DNA from: Collinsella aerofaciens
Lineage (GTDB): Bacteria > Actinomycetota > Coriobacteriia > Coriobacteriales > Coriobacteriaceae
Assembly (NCBI RefSeq): GCF_018785265.1
Contig: NZ_WQPK01000036.1
Location: 114,407-161,953 of the forward strand
Reading direction: 5' to 3'
DNA: 47,547 bases
The notes under the pieces were generated by a model. That model worked only from the letters and a program-made list of their open reading frames with translations. It made no database searches and was not told where the DNA came from. The position numbers and the translations under genes are program-made. This document shows, piece after piece, positions 9,068 to 17,649 of this stretch (its first letter is position 1; each line of letters starts with the position of its first letter).

Positions 9068-9211
9068 CGAGCTCCATACGATCCTGTTTACAGACTGAAA
9101 TGGATAAAGATAATAGCAAACAAAACCACACGAGCACCCAATTGTTACAGACGCTTTACCGTGTGGGGCCTTCCAGCCGACTTGGCAGAAGACCCCGCAT
9201 GCAGTGCTCAC

Positions 9212-10426
9212 TTACCGTGCATTAAAAACGTAGCGGTCCAGGCGGTCGCACGCTTCCTTTACGCGCGAAAGCGGCAGCGCCAGATTCACGCGAATGTGGC
9301 AGGGCCCGTGGAACGGACGACCGTCCTGATACCCCACGCCCACGCGCGCCCCCTCGTCGAGCAGCCACTGAATATCGCGGCCATGTTCGCGGCACCACTC
9401 GGTGCAGTCCAGAAACACCATGTACGTGCCCTGCGGACGCGAATAAGACACGCCCTCAAAATGCTCGTCCACGTAATCGCAGAAGTACTCGATATTGCCG
9501 GCAAGCACCTGGTTGAGTTCGTCCACCCACTCGTAGCCTTGCGGCTGGTAGGCACCGATAAGCGCATGCATGGAGAGGACATTCATCTCGTTGTAGTGGG
9601 TCTTGTTGGACACGGCGCAGATGCGGTCACGCAGCGTCTCGTTGTAGACAATGTGGTAGCTGCCGACAAGGCCCGCCAGGTTAAACGTCTTGCTCGGCGC
9701 ATAGAGGGCAACCGTGCGCATGCGGGCATCCTCGCTCACCGACTGCGTCGGGATGTGCTTGTGCCCCGGCAGGATGATATCGGACCAAATCTCGTCCGAA
9801 ATCACCACGCAATCGTGCTGGCGATAGATGTCCATGGCGCGCTCGATTTCGTCGCGCTCCCATACGCGGCCGCAGGGATTGTGCGGCGAGCAGAACACCG
9901 CGGCATGGATGTGGTTTTGGGCGAGTTTGCACTCCATGTCCTCAAAGTCCATGCGCCACACGCCCTGATCGTCGAGCTTAAGCGGGCTATGGACAATACG
10001 ATAGCCCGCGGCCTCAATGGACTTGGTAAAGCCGATGTAGGTGGGGCTGTGGACCAGCACCGCATCGCCCGGCTGGACATACGCGCGCAGCGTCGACACG
10101 ACACCGCCCAGCACGCCGTTTTCGTAACCGATATGTTCAGGGCGCAGGCCCTCGACGCCATTGCGGCGGCTCTGCCATTCGATGATGCGGTCGAAATACT
10201 CGGAGCGCGGATTGAAATAGCCAAACATGGGGTGCTGGGCGCGCTGAATGATGTGTTCCTGGACCGTGGGCACCGTGGCAAAGTTCATGTCGGCCACCCA
10301 CATGGGAATGCGGTCGAAGCCCTCGTCGGGTGCGTTCGGGGCCATACCGGGGATCTCACCCCAAGAGTCAACGGCGATGGCGTCCATGCCGTGGCGGTCG
10401 ATGATTGAAGTGAAGTCGTATTTCAT
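9212..10426 (-). CDS. MalY/PatB-type PLP-dependent aminotransferase / cystathionine beta-lyase
   Basis: A 404-residue fold-type I PLP enzyme. Family marks are the N-terminal PMWVADMNF segment, the substrate loop HPMFGYFNP, SPHNPCGRVW (PLP phosphate/carboxylate region), SDEIWSDI (the Asp that contacts the pyridine nitrogen) and APSKTFNLAGL with the Schiff-base Lys246. The MalY/PatB group cleaves cystathionine or cysteine by beta-elimination, releasing homocysteine or sulfide, and some members act as regulators or aminotransferases. The ATG at 10426 has ACGGGAGTC upstream; the longer open frame upstream is not protein-like. It is followed on the same strand by a separate sensing operon, with 144 bases between. 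Confidence 0.88.
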   Translation of the reverse strand: MKYDFTSIIDRHGMDAIAVDSWGEIPGMAPNAPDEGFDRIPMWVADMNFATVPTVQEHIIQRAQHPMFGYFNPRSEYFDRIIEWQSRRNGVEGLRPEHIGYENGVLGGVVSTLRAYVQPGDAVLVHSPTYIGFTKSIEAAGYRIVHSPLKLDDQGVWRMDFEDMECKLAQNHIHAAVFCSPHNPCGRVWERDEIERAMDIYRQHDCVVISDEIWSDIILPGHKHIPTQSVSEDARMRTVALYAPSKTFNLAGLVGSYHIVYNETLRDRICAVSNKTHYNEMNVLSMHALIGAYQPQGYEWVDELNQVLAGNIEYFCDYVDEHFEGVSYSRPQGTYMVFLDCTEWCREHGRDIQWLLDEGARVGVGYQDGRPFHGPCHIRVNLALPLSRVKEACDRLDRYVFNAR

Positions 10427-10538
10427 GCTGGACTCCCGTGCAAAGTTGATTGTTTTGGTAGGCGTTATTGTCCACCAGCGTGGGCGGTTTTGGCGCGGGG
10501 TTTGGCGCTTAATTTGACGGGTGCGGACGAATGGCTGG

Positions 10539-11276
10539 TTAGTCTTGCGCGTCGTTGACGGCAACTACGGTTAGCTGGGTTTCATCGACCGTAAACGATA
10601 TGTCGAGCCCGGCGTAAGCCAGATGATAGACGCGGTGTGGCTCGTGCTTGCTGCCCGCGCGGCGCGGGTCTTGGCGAAGGACCTCGACCAAGCCGAGGAG
10701 CTTTGCGGGCGGGACCATATCCTGCAGTGCTTGCGGAAACTCAACATCGAGCTCTTGCCACGGAGCATCCTCGATCCAGCCTCCGGTCGCATCCGGGTGG
10801 CAGTCCGCAAACGGAATGTAGGGCTTGATGTCGTAGATGGGCGTACCGTCGCGCAGGTCGGCCCCCAACACATGGATGATGGGGCCATCGTCGGTGAGCT
10901 CGACACGATCAAGCTTGACGCAGGTGAGCCCGATGGGATTAGGGCGAAACGGACTGCGCGTGGCAAACACTCCCACACGTTCGGCTCCGCCCAGACGCGG
11001 CGGGCGCACGGTTTTCGACCATTTTGCGTTGGTGCCGGACCTGTCCTGCGTTTTAGCGTCGACGGCAATATCCTTAGCCGTGCCGCCGGGCGTTCCGTTT
11101 TCGAAGCGCCACAGCAGCCACAGGTGAGAGAAGGAGTCCAGGCCCTCAACCGCTGCATTGGAGGCAAATTCCGGCTCAAAAAAGATTCGTCCCTGCAGAT
11201 GGGGCGCCAAAAAGCTGTTGCGCGGAATGCCGAACTTCTGCGGCAGGTCGGTATGTATGCGTGCGATAGGTTCCAT
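10539..11276 (-). CDS. trmO: tRNA (t6A37) N6-methyltransferase TrmO
   Basis: A 245-residue TsaA/YaeB-family protein. TrmO methylates N6-threonylcarbamoyladenosine at tRNA position 37 using S-adenosylmethionine. The diagnostic core is present: IARIHTDLPQKFGIPRNS at the N-terminus, FEPEFA, GLDSFSHLWLLWRF, RPPRLGGAERVGVFATRSPFRPNPIGLT, and GADLRDGTPIYDIKPYIPFAD. The C-terminal 60 residues correspond to the extra domain of bacterial TrmO. The start is taken at the ATG at 11276; an ATG three codons earlier (11285) is equally possible and neither has a strong ribosome site. The long frame to 11840 runs through the opposite-strand regulator gene and is spurious. Confidence 0.9.
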   Translation of the reverse strand: MEPIARIHTDLPQKFGIPRNSFLAPHLQGRIFFEPEFASNAAVEGLDSFSHLWLLWRFENGTPGGTAKDIAVDAKTQDRSGTNAKWSKTVRPPRLGGAERVGVFATRSPFRPNPIGLTCVKLDRVELTDDGPIIHVLGADLRDGTPIYDIKPYIPFADCHPDATGGWIEDAPWQELDVEFPQALQDMVPPAKLLGLVEVLRQDPRRAGSKHEPHRVYHLAYAGLDISFTVDETQLTVVAVNDAQD

Positions 11277-11417
11277 GCCGGTCATTGTACGGCATGGAGG
11301 CGTGGGGCGTTGCGCGCAATTCTTCGCCGCGGTCCCCCGTCGTGCAACCAACGGTTGCTTGGAAGGGCGCCTGCCGCCGCGTATGCTTAAGCCATCAACC
11401 AGCAGAAAGGAGCCGCT

Positions 11418-12245
11418 ATGGCCTTTGCAGAAAAGCTCATTGCTGTCCGTCGCGCCCATCACCTTACCCAAGAGCAGCTTGCCGCTAAGCTCTTCGTCAC
11501 ACGCCAGGCCATCAGCCGGTGGGAGCGCGGCGAGGTCACACCGGGCATCGACATGATGAAGCTCATCGCCGCCGTAACCGGAGAACCGCTGTCCCACCTG
11601 CTCGAAATGCCTGAGCACTATTGCCAGAGCTGCGGCATGATACTCACGCCCGACGACTGCGGCACCGATGCCACGGGCACCGCGACCGATCATTACTGCA
11701 AGTGGTGCTACGACCACGGCAAGTACACCTATGACACCACCATGGAGGCAATGATTGAGGATTGTGCCCCGCGCCTGGCACAAAACACCGGCATGTCGCT
11801 CGACGAAGCCGTCTCGCTCATGGGCGCCGTCCTGCCGCAACTGGAGCGCTGGCGCACCGTGCAGGAAAACGAGGCGCGCTACGGTGCCGAGGCGCGGGCG
11901 CGCTACGGCGATGAGGCTATCGATGCAGCAAACGAAGCGTTGCTGGACATGGACCCCGAGACATGGAACGACATGAAGGAACTTGAACGCGCTATTCTGG
12001 GCCAGCTCTCAATTGCCATGGGCATTGGCGACCCAGAGAGCAACGAGGCTCGTAAGCTTGTCGCGATGCATCGTCGCTGGATTGCTCTCAACTGGGGATG
12101 CGAGCCCCAAGACGAGGCGTACCTGGGCCTCGCCCACGGTTATCTTGCCGACCAGCGCTTTGTTGACTACTACGACAAGCCCTGCGCCACCGGAGCCACG
12201 GCGTTTCTGGTCCAGGCCATCGAGTCTTCGTTGACGCGCGCATAG
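11418..12245 (+). CDS. XRE-type regulator with zinc ribbon and TipAS-like C-terminal domain
   Basis: A 275-residue regulator built from three parts. Residues 1-60 are a Cro/C1 helix-turn-helix (LTQEQLAAKLFVTRQAISRW). Residues 66-105 hold a zinc ribbon with CQSCGM and CKWC (Cys69, 72, 94, 97). Residues about 160-272 resemble the TipAS/albicidin-binding antibiotic-recognition fold, ending with the typical YLADQRFVDYYD...GATAFLVQAIE. TipAS domains bind drugs or peptides and switch the regulator. The ATG at 11418 follows AGAAAGGAG. It is divergent from trmO and precedes the glutaredoxin gene by 52 bases, a possible two-gene unit. The effector is unknown; the domain combination suggests sensing of a small toxic molecule. 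Confidence 0.82.
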   Translation: MAFAEKLIAVRRAHHLTQEQLAAKLFVTRQAISRWERGEVTPGIDMMKLIAAVTGEPLSHLLEMPEHYCQSCGMILTPDDCGTDATGTATDHYCKWCYDHGKYTYDTTMEAMIEDCAPRLAQNTGMSLDEAVSLMGAVLPQLERWRTVQENEARYGAEARARYGDEAIDAANEALLDMDPETWNDMKELERAILGQLSIAMGIGDPESNEARKLVAMHRRWIALNWGCEPQDEAYLGLAHGYLADQRFVDYYDKPCATGATAFLVQAIESSLTRA

Positions 12246-12296
12246 ACCGCGGCGGCTTTGGGTATTTCAATCAAAACCTCAACCGATTGGAGACCT

Positions 12297-12542
12297 ATGG
12301 CTACTAATCACGAGCTCGCGCTGTACGTTATGACCGGCTGCCCGTATTGCATGAAGGTCAAGCGATTCCTGGCCGATAACGGTGTGACCATCCCCGAGCG
12401 CAATATCTCGACCGATACCGAAGCCGAGCAGACACTCATCGCCGTCGGCGGAAAGCGCCAGGTTCCCTGCTTGTTCATCGACGGCAAGCCGCTCTACGAG
12501 TCGAGCGACATCATCGCATGGGTACAGAAGAACCTGCTCTAG
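12297..12542 (+). CDS. glutaredoxin-family thiol oxidoreductase
   Basis: An 81-residue glutaredoxin-like protein with the CPYC active site (Cys15, Cys18), the cis-Pro segment RQVPCLFIDG (about residues 54-63) and the GSH-site-like SSDIIAWV. The length matches bacterial Grx/NrdH. The ATG at 12297 has TTGGAGACCT upstream. It reduces disulfides or glutathione-like mixed disulfides in the cytosol; actinobacteria often lack glutathione, so the reducing partner is uncertain. It may be co-transcribed with the TipAS-type regulator before it. Confidence 0.88.
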   Translation: MATNHELALYVMTGCPYCMKVKRFLADNGVTIPERNISTDTEAEQTLIAVGGKRQVPCLFIDGKPLYESSDIIAWVQKNLL

Positions 12543-12555
12543 CGTGAGAGTACTC

Positions 12556-12602
12556 ATCGGGGACGTTCTTAAATGACTAGTCGTTAAAAAACGTCCCCAA
12601 CG
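12556..12602. repeat. dispersed palindrome, GGGGACG/CGTCCCC type (copy 2)
   Basis: A diverged copy of the element at 2445-2504: TCGGGGACGTTCTTAAATG, then ACTAGTCGTTAAAAAACG, then CGTCCCCAACGACTA. It lies between the converging glutaredoxin gene and Dus gene, where it could act as a transcription terminator in both directions (it contains an A6 run). Confidence 0.65.
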
Positions 12603-12607
12603 ACTAA

Positions 12608-13567
12608 CTAGCCGTGGAAGCGGGCTATGGGTGCAAGTGGCTGCTCGCGAAAGACGCGCTCGACGGCGGCTCGGTATTCGTCGACCTTTTTGGTCTTACG
12701 CACGAGTTTGTGAACGGTAGTGGGGTCGGCGAAGGCGCATTTGACGTAGAACCACCACTCCTTCATGCGAAAGACCGCGTTACCGCCAATCTCTTCTGCA
12801 TATGCCGCAAACAGCGTGTCGTGGAAGCGCTGCAGCTCAGCAGCCGTTGCAGCAGGGCCGCCCTTGACCATGCGAGCCAGAGCGGGGTTCGCGAGCAGGC
12901 CACGCCCCAACATCACATGGCGCGTGCCGGGATAGGCCTCCACCAGCGCGTCCATATCCTCAAGATCAAAAATGTCACCGTTATAGGCCACGGGGAACGG
13001 CGCACGCTCCAGCGTCTCGCCATAAAACTCTTTGCGCGGCAAGCCCGTATAGCGGTCCTTCTGTACGCGCGGATGCACGATCAGCTCTGCCAACGGCATG
13101 CGGCAATACAGATCGAGCACGCGCTCGTATTCGTCGTCATTCTCCAGCCCCAGCCTGGTCTTTACCGACACCGGCAACGGCGACCGCTCGCACACATCGC
13201 TTAAGAACGCCTCGAGCTCGTCGAGATTGCGCAAGAAACCCGAGCCCTTGCCCTTGGCGACAACCGTTCCCGAAGGGCAACCCAGGTTGAGATTGACCTC
13301 GCGGTAGCCCATGTCGGCGAGCACCTGTGCCGCCCACACAAACTCGTCTGCGTTCTTGGACATCAGCTGAGGCACCACGTTGAGCCCCTGGTTATTGGCA
13401 GGATCGATCTCCTTAAACGCCTTGCCGCCAAAGCGGTTTCCCACCCGCGGCGGCGGCAAAAACGGCGTGTAATAGCAATCGAGCGCACCGAAGCACTCCG
13501 CATGCACGCGACGGAACACATGCCCGGTAATCCCCTCCATAGGGGCCAGCGATAGAATCATCAACAT
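12608..13567 (-). CDS. tRNA-dihydrouridine synthase family protein
   Basis: A 319-residue FMN-dependent TIM-barrel enzyme of the Dus family, which reduces uridine to dihydrouridine in tRNA D-loops. Visible marks are the N-terminal LAPMEGITGHVFRRV (FMN site), VVPQLMSKN, the catalytic NLNLGCPSGTVV (Cys97) followed by KGKGSGFL, VKTRLG, HPRVQKDRYTG and the C-terminal FMN-phosphate loop VMLGRGLLANPAL. Two starts two codons apart are possible (13567 or 13561); GAGAG lies upstream of both, and the later one has the better spacing. Which of DusA, B or C it matches cannot be settled by eye. Confidence 0.9.
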   Translation of the reverse strand: MLMILSLAPMEGITGHVFRRVHAECFGALDCYYTPFLPPPRVGNRFGGKAFKEIDPANNQGLNVVPQLMSKNADEFVWAAQVLADMGYREVNLNLGCPSGTVVAKGKGSGFLRNLDELEAFLSDVCERSPLPVSVKTRLGLENDDEYERVLDLYCRMPLAELIVHPRVQKDRYTGLPRKEFYGETLERAPFPVAYNGDIFDLEDMDALVEAYPGTRHVMLGRGLLANPALARMVKGGPAATAAELQRFHDTLFAAYAEEIGGNAVFRMKEWWFYVKCAFADPTTVHKLVRKTKKVDEYRAAVERVFREQPLAPIARFHG

Positions 13568-13582
13568 CTACTCTCAGATCAA

Positions 13583-13610
13583 TGCGGCAAAGGGACTGCC
13601 CCTTTGTCAC
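13583..13610. repeat. small palindrome, AAAGGG/CCCTTT-GTCAC type (copy 1)
   Basis: Reads TGCGGCAAAGGG, ACTG, then CCCCTTTGTCAC. It shares its core with the element at 20185-20211, so the two form a small dispersed family. It lies upstream of the Dus start. Confidence 0.6.
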
Positions 13611-13697
13611 ATGCATTATGCCTTGTGCTTCAGATGATTCACAAGGCAGAGGTAGCTGCTTGACGATAATCACCCTTCCATCCGTCGCCTTACGCAA

Positions 13698-13879
13698 CGA
13701 AGGTGAATGCTTTTCCGCGAAGTGAACGGGTGAAATCGGACCCTCGATGCATCGACACTTTGGGAAGGCCAATTCCTGCGGTTTTATCACTCAAATCCTG
13801 CGGTTTTAGCGTCGAAAAACGTGGGTGCTTCAGGGGTCCAAATTAGGTCGTTCACTTCTCGGGAAACCATTCACCTTCG
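13698..13879. repeat. 182-bp imperfect inverted-repeat element
   Basis: The outer 30 bases of each end (13698-13727 and 13850-13879) are complementary with three mismatches, and complementarity continues inward at a lower level (GGACCC paired with GGGTCC) for about 63 bases per arm. The centre holds two direct copies of CCTGCGGTTTTA about 23 bases apart. No coding frame is convincing. It occupies the gap between the Dus start and the small membrane protein's terminator. Confidence 0.6.
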
Positions 13880-13899
13880 ATTTACTGGTGCTTATAAAC

Positions 13900-13934
13900 A
13901 GCGAGGGGGTCGCCCGGCAGGCGGCCCCCTCGCT
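13900..13934 (-). terminator. rho-independent terminator of the P-ATPase/small-protein unit
   Basis: Arms AGCGAGGGGG and CCCCCTCGCT plus an inner CGCC/GGCG pairing around a 5-base loop. It begins three bases after the stop of the 51-residue protein on the minus strand and is followed in that direction by TGTTTATAAG. Confidence 0.75.
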
Positions 13935-13936
13935 TG

Positions 13937-14092
13937 TTATTCATCCCTCGGCAGCGGTTTCATGCTCCAAAAGACAACGTTCATAATCACGACAACCACC
14001 AACACCACGCCGTTGGCCACCCAAAAGCCCATGTTAAGGCCGAGCCACTCCGTGGTGCCAAACAAGTCCATCCAAATCTGCGTCCAGTTCAT
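13937..14092 (-). CDS. 51-residue single-helix membrane protein downstream of Mg-type P-ATPase
   Basis: A short gene. Translation starts MNWTQIWMDLFGTTEWL, continues through a strongly hydrophobic segment (about residues 20-43, with GVVLVVVVIMNVVFW) and ends SMKPLPRDE. Support is an excellent ribosome site (GAAAGGAG, seven bases from the ATG at 14092), placement 30 bases after the P-ATPase stop on the same strand, and a strong hairpin just after its own stop. It therefore looks like the last gene of the mgtA transcript. I do not recognise a named family. By position it could be a small regulatory or stabilising subunit, as MgtR, MgtS or KdpF are for other cation pumps, but there is no obvious sequence match to those. 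Confidence 0.78.
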   Translation of the reverse strand: MNWTQIWMDLFGTTEWLGLNMGFWVANGVVLVVVVIMNVVFWSMKPLPRDE

Positions 14093-14122
14093 GCAAACGC
14101 TCCTTTCTGCATCAATCCCCCA

Positions 14123-16891
14123 CTACAGCAGCTCGCCGTAGCGCTTGACGTAGGCCTTCTTAAGGCTTGTCGCCAGCGCCATGTACAGCAAGATGCACGG
14201 AATCAGGAACAAGAAGTACTCGACAGGCAGGGCGCCCAGACCCAGCGTGGGGCCAAGCGGGCTAAACGGGATCAGCGTGAGCAGCGCGATGCCCGTCATC
14301 GTGAGCAGCATCACCGGAGCCGAGGCACGGCTCTGGATAAACGGCAACTTAGGCGTACGGATCATGTGGATGACCAGCGTCTGGCTCCACATAGACTCGA
14401 CGAACCATCCAGCCTGGAACAGCGCGATGTAGGCCAGCTGCATCTGCTCCAGCGCGGCGCCCGAGTAGACGCTCGCCAGGTCGTTGAACAGCACGCCATG
14501 GCTCACGAACAGGGGGCAGAAAACGAAGTACATAAAGATATAGGTCATAAAGTCGAAGATGGAGCTGGTGGGCCCGATCCAGATCATGAACCTGCCAACA
14601 CTCGAAGCGTCCCAGGTACGCGGCACGCGCAGGAACTCCTCGTCCACGTTGTCCCAGGGAATCGCCAGGCAGCTGCAGTCATAGATCAGGTTGAGCAGGA
14701 TCAGCTGGATGCTCATCATCGGCAAAAACGGCAGCAGGGCGGATGCGGCAAGCACGCTGAACATATTGCCGAAGTTGGAGCTTGCGGTCATCTTGATGTA
14801 CTTGATCATGTTGGCGTAGGTCTTGCGCCCCTCGATGATGCCCTCCTCGAGCACCATCAAATCCTTCTCGAGCAAGATGATATCGGCCGACTCCTTGGCC
14901 ACGTCGACCGCAGTATCGACCGAGATGCCGATGTCGGACGACTTCATGGCCGAGGCGTCGTTGATGCCGTCGCCCATGTAGCCCACCACATGACCGTTTG
15001 CACGCAGCACGGACACGACGCGCGCTTTTTGATCGGGCGTAAGCTTGGCAAAGACCTGCACGTCCTCGGCGCGACGAGCGAGCTCGGCGTCGTCCATTGC
15101 GGCGATATCGCTGCCGAGCAGCATGTTGTTGACCTCGAGTCCCACCTGCTTGCAGATGGTGCGCGTGACCTTCTCATTGTCGCCGGTCAAGATCTTGGTG
15201 GCTACACCGTGGTTGCGCAGCGCCTCGATAGCATCGGCCGTGGACTCTTTGGGCGGATCCAAAAACGCCAGGTAGCCGATCAGCACCATGTCGCGCTCAT
15301 CATCGGCGCTAAAGGCACCGACAGGCGACGGGTTGGACTTTTGAGCGATTGCCAACACGCGGAAGCCGTCGTCGTTAAGGTCGGCGACCGTTGCCAAAAT
15401 GCGCTCGCGCACCTCGTCGTCCAGCACGTGAACGCCGCCGTCAATCTCGGCATGCGAGCACACCGACAGCATCTCCTCGACTGCACCCTTGGTGACCATC
15501 TGGGTTTTGCCGCTTCGATCGCGCACCACGGTGGTAAGGCGACGGCGCGTAAAGTCAAACGGCACCTCGTCGACCTTCACATAGGCCTCGGAAAGGTCGG
15601 TGAGACTCGGGTCGTTTTGCTCCTCTTCCTCGGTGCATTTGATGATCGCCAGATCCATCAGATTCTTGTAGCCCGTCTGGAAATAGCTGTTGAGGTAGGC
15701 ATGGCGCAGAACGCGCGAATCCTCCTGGCCATCGATGTTCCAGTGATACTCCAGCACCACCTGGTCCTGCGTCAGCGTGCCAGTCTTGTCCGTGCACAGC
15801 ACGTCCATCGCGCCAAAGTTTTGAATCGAGTTGAGGTTCTTAACGATGGTCTGCTTTTTGCTCATAGCCACGGCGCCCTTGGCAAGGCACGTGGTAACGA
15901 TCATGGGCAGCATCTCGGGTGTCAGGCCCACGGCGATGCTGATGGCAAACAGGCCAGCATTAAGCCAATCGCCCTTGGTGACGCCGTTAATCATAAAGAC
16001 AAACGGAACCATCACCATCATAAAGCGGATGAGCACCCACGAGACGCTATTGACGCCTTTGGAAAAGCTCGTCTCTACGGCATCCTCGGACAGGCTCGAT
16101 GCCATAGAGCCAAACAAGGTCTGCTCGCCCACGCTAAAGGCGAGCGCCGTCGCGCTGCCCGAGATCACACTGCTGCCCATGAGGGCGATGTTCTCGAACG
16201 ACGTTGCCGAATCGGACTCGGTGCACGTCGCGGGAACCTTCTCGACCGGCTCGCTCTCGCCCGTCAGGCTTGCCTGGCTCACAAAGAGGTCCTTAGCCTC
16301 AATGATTCTCACATCGGCGGGAATCATGTCACCGGCGGACAGGTGCACGATGTCACCAACCACCACGTCGTCGATGGGAATCTCGGTCCTAGGGGCATCC
16401 TCGCGGGTGACTGTCACGGTGGTCGTAATCATATCGAGCAGCTTTTCGGCCGCGTTGCCGCTGCGCGCTTCCTGGATATAGCGCAGCGTGCCCGAGAGCA
16501 CGACCATCGTGGTGATGATGATCACCGTCAGCGGGTCAAAGTCTTCGGGCGTGCTGCCCATCATCGACAACGCTGGAAACACCATGTCGGTCGCTGCCGA
16601 AATGATGGCCAGGAAAAACAGAATCGCCGTGAAGGGATTGACGAACGCGTCCGCAAGCTTGCGGGCAATCGACTTCTTCTTGCCACGCGTGACCACGTTA
16701 CGCCCGTTGTCGGCTTCGCTGTGCGCGACCTCGTCGCGATTAAGGCCGCCGAGATTCGAGCCGACCCAGGATAGGGCCTCCGTCAGCGGAATGGTCGCCG
16801 CATACTGGATGCGACCCTCCGCGCGATGCCTCATCAGTTCGTTTTGCGCCTGAACCGCAGACGGCGTATGGCGCATAGTCATCTTCTTCAA
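14123..16891 (-). CDS. mgtA: magnesium-translocating P-type ATPase (MgtA/MgtB type)
   Basis: A 922-residue P3B-type pump that imports Mg2+ (or Ni2+/Co2+) at the cost of ATP. The cytosolic N-terminus (about 70 residues) is followed by the first membrane pair ([15 protein letters not shown]), actuator domain with [11 protein letters not shown], the M4 segment [12 protein letters not shown], phosphorylation site DKTGTLTQD (Asp368), [10 protein letters not shown] hinge, and a C-terminal six-helix region ending [17 protein letters not shown]. The frame starts with TTG at 16891, with GGAG eight bases upstream; an ATG three codons later (16882) is an alternative. It is followed by the small membrane protein and preceded by a long untranslated leader. 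The residues and length agree with MgtA/MgtB. Confidence 0.92.
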   Translation of the reverse strand: MKKMTMRHTPSAVQAQNELMRHRAEGRIQYAATIPLTEALSWVGSNLGGLNRDEVAHSEADNGRNVVTRGKKKSIARKLADAFVNPFTAILFFLAIISAATDMVFPALSMMGSTPEDFDPLTVIIITTMVVLSGTLRYIQEARSGNAAEKLLDMITTTVTVTREDAPRTEIPIDDVVVGDIVHLSAGDMIPADVRIIEAKDLFVSQASLTGESEPVEKVPATCTESDSATSFENIALMGSSVISGSATALAFSVGEQTLFGSMASSLSEDAVETSFSKGVNSVSWVLIRFMMVMVPFVFMINGVTKGDWLNAGLFAISIAVGLTPEMLPMIVTTCLAKGAVAMSKKQTIVKNLNSIQNFGAMDVLCTDKTGTLTQDQVVLEYHWNIDGQEDSRVLRHAYLNSYFQTGYKNLMDLAIIKCTEEEEQNDPSLTDLSEAYVKVDEVPFDFTRRRLTTVVRDRSGKTQMVTKGAVEEMLSVCSHAEIDGGVHVLDDEVRERILATVADLNDDGFRVLAIAQKSNPSPVGAFSADDERDMVLIGYLAFLDPPKESTADAIEALRNHGVATKILTGDNEKVTRTICKQVGLEVNNMLLGSDIAAMDDAELARRAEDVQVFAKLTPDQKARVVSVLRANGHVVGYMGDGINDASAMKSSDIGISVDTAVDVAKESADIILLEKDLMVLEEGIIEGRKTYANMIKYIKMTASSNFGNMFSVLAASALLPFLPMMSIQLILLNLIYDCSCLAIPWDNVDEEFLRVPRTWDASSVGRFMIWIGPTSSIFDFMTYIFMYFVFCPLFVSHGVLFNDLASVYSGAALEQMQLAYIALFQAGWFVESMWSQTLVIHMIRTPKLPFIQSRASAPVMLLTMTGIALLTLIPFSPLGPTLGLGALPVEYFLFLIPCILLYMALATSLKKAYVKRYGELL

Positions 16892-17050
16892 TTGCCTCGC
16901 TCCGTTCTATCGATCGGACGCAGGGCGAATCAGCCGCGCGCCCCCATCAAAGTGGACCCGCGCCGGCAACTTCGTCCTGCGTTACTGGTACTGTCACTGC
17001 CGCTCACGGTCCTCACCTCTCTTTCGCGTCCGCGACTGTCTACAGAATAG
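16892..17050 (-). promoter_or_regulatory. long 5' leader of the mgtA-type gene, possible M-box-like RNA
   Basis: About 160 bases separate the upstream terminator from the P-ATPase start, with no coding frame. On the minus strand the leader contains AGGTGAGG (17011-17018), identical to the core opening of the magnesium M-box (ykoK/mgtE leader), and a later GCGCGGGTCC. The remaining M-box stems are not clear by eye. The call is therefore only that this is a leader long enough to hold a metal-responsive RNA. Confidence 0.3.
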
Positions 17051-17051
17051 A

Positions 17052-17093
17052 AAAGCCGCAAGACCGAGCACATGGCTGGTTTCTTGCGGCTTT
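17052..17093. terminator. rho-independent terminator after the winged-helix gene
   Basis: Perfect 12-base arms AAAGCCGCAAGA and TCTTGCGGCTTT with an 18-base loop. On the minus strand the hairpin is followed by a T-run (CTTTTCTATTC). It separates the shortened P-ATPase/winged-helix unit from the mgtA unit. Confidence 0.85.
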
Positions 17094-17157
17094 CTTGCGA
17101 TTTGGCAAGGATTGTCAAAGTGATTATTTGGATCGATGGGAGCGAATACCCGAAGCG

Positions 17158-17640
17158 TTACTCGGCCATTTTGTAGCCCACGCCCCATACAGTCAGCAGG
17201 TAGTGGGGGTTGTCTGGTTCGGGCTCAATCTTCTTTCGAATTTTGCGGACGAAGGCCATGATGTTGCTGTCATCGAGCAGATACTCGTTTTGCCACACCG
17301 CCCGGTAGATTTCCTCTTTGCTAAAGACCGTACCCCGGTTGCTCGCCAAAAAGGCAAGGATGTCGAACTCCTTGGGCGTGAGCGAGACCGGCGCGTCCGA
17401 CACCTTGACGGTGCGCGAGGCCAGGTCGATCGAAAGCTCGCCGATAACGATGGGTCCAGTGGCGGCACTTGCCTGCGAGCCGGCAACCGCCAGCTCGATA
17501 GCAGTCAGCTTGCCCGATGCGATATCGGCAAACACGGGCGCGAGCTCCAGGGCGGCAGCGCTGCCAGACGAGAACAGCGCGCTGCTGAGCTCGGCGGCCT
17601 CGGCCGGCGTAATCGCGATGTTGGTTCTGTTGGTACGCAT
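17158..17640 (-). CDS. winged-helix DNA-binding protein without receiver domain (OmpR C-terminal type)
   Basis: A 160-residue protein whose residues 64-158 form an OmpR/PhoB winged helix: LSIDLASRTVKV, LTPKEFDILAFLASNRGTVFSKEEI, VWQNEYLLDDSNIMAFVRKIRKKIEP and the wing YLLTVWGVGYKM. The N-terminal 60 residues are Ala/Ser-rich and lack the aspartates and lysine of a receiver, so it is not a truncated response regulator with a working phosphoacceptor. It starts 10 bases after the stop of the shortened P-ATPase and is followed by a terminator, so these two form an operon. It may regulate one or both cation pumps; the signal is unknown. Confidence 0.82.
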   Translation of the reverse strand: MRTNRTNIAITPAEAAELSSALFSSGSAAALELAPVFADIASGKLTAIELAVAGSQASAATGPIVIGELSIDLASRTVKVSDAPVSLTPKEFDILAFLASNRGTVFSKEEIYRAVWQNEYLLDDSNIMAFVRKIRKKIEPEPDNPHYLLTVWGVGYKMAE

Positions 17641-17649
17641 AGAACCGCC

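Noticed and set aside
9160-9211. Hairpin GGGGTCTTC/GGAAGGCCCC as terminator of the aminotransferase gene
   Set aside because: The stem needs a wobble pair and no T-run follows in the transcribed direction.
13934-16774. 946-residue plus-strand open frame
   Set aside because: It lies opposite the Mg-type P-ATPase, is full of His, Arg and Gln and has no motifs; it is an antisense effect of high third-position GC.
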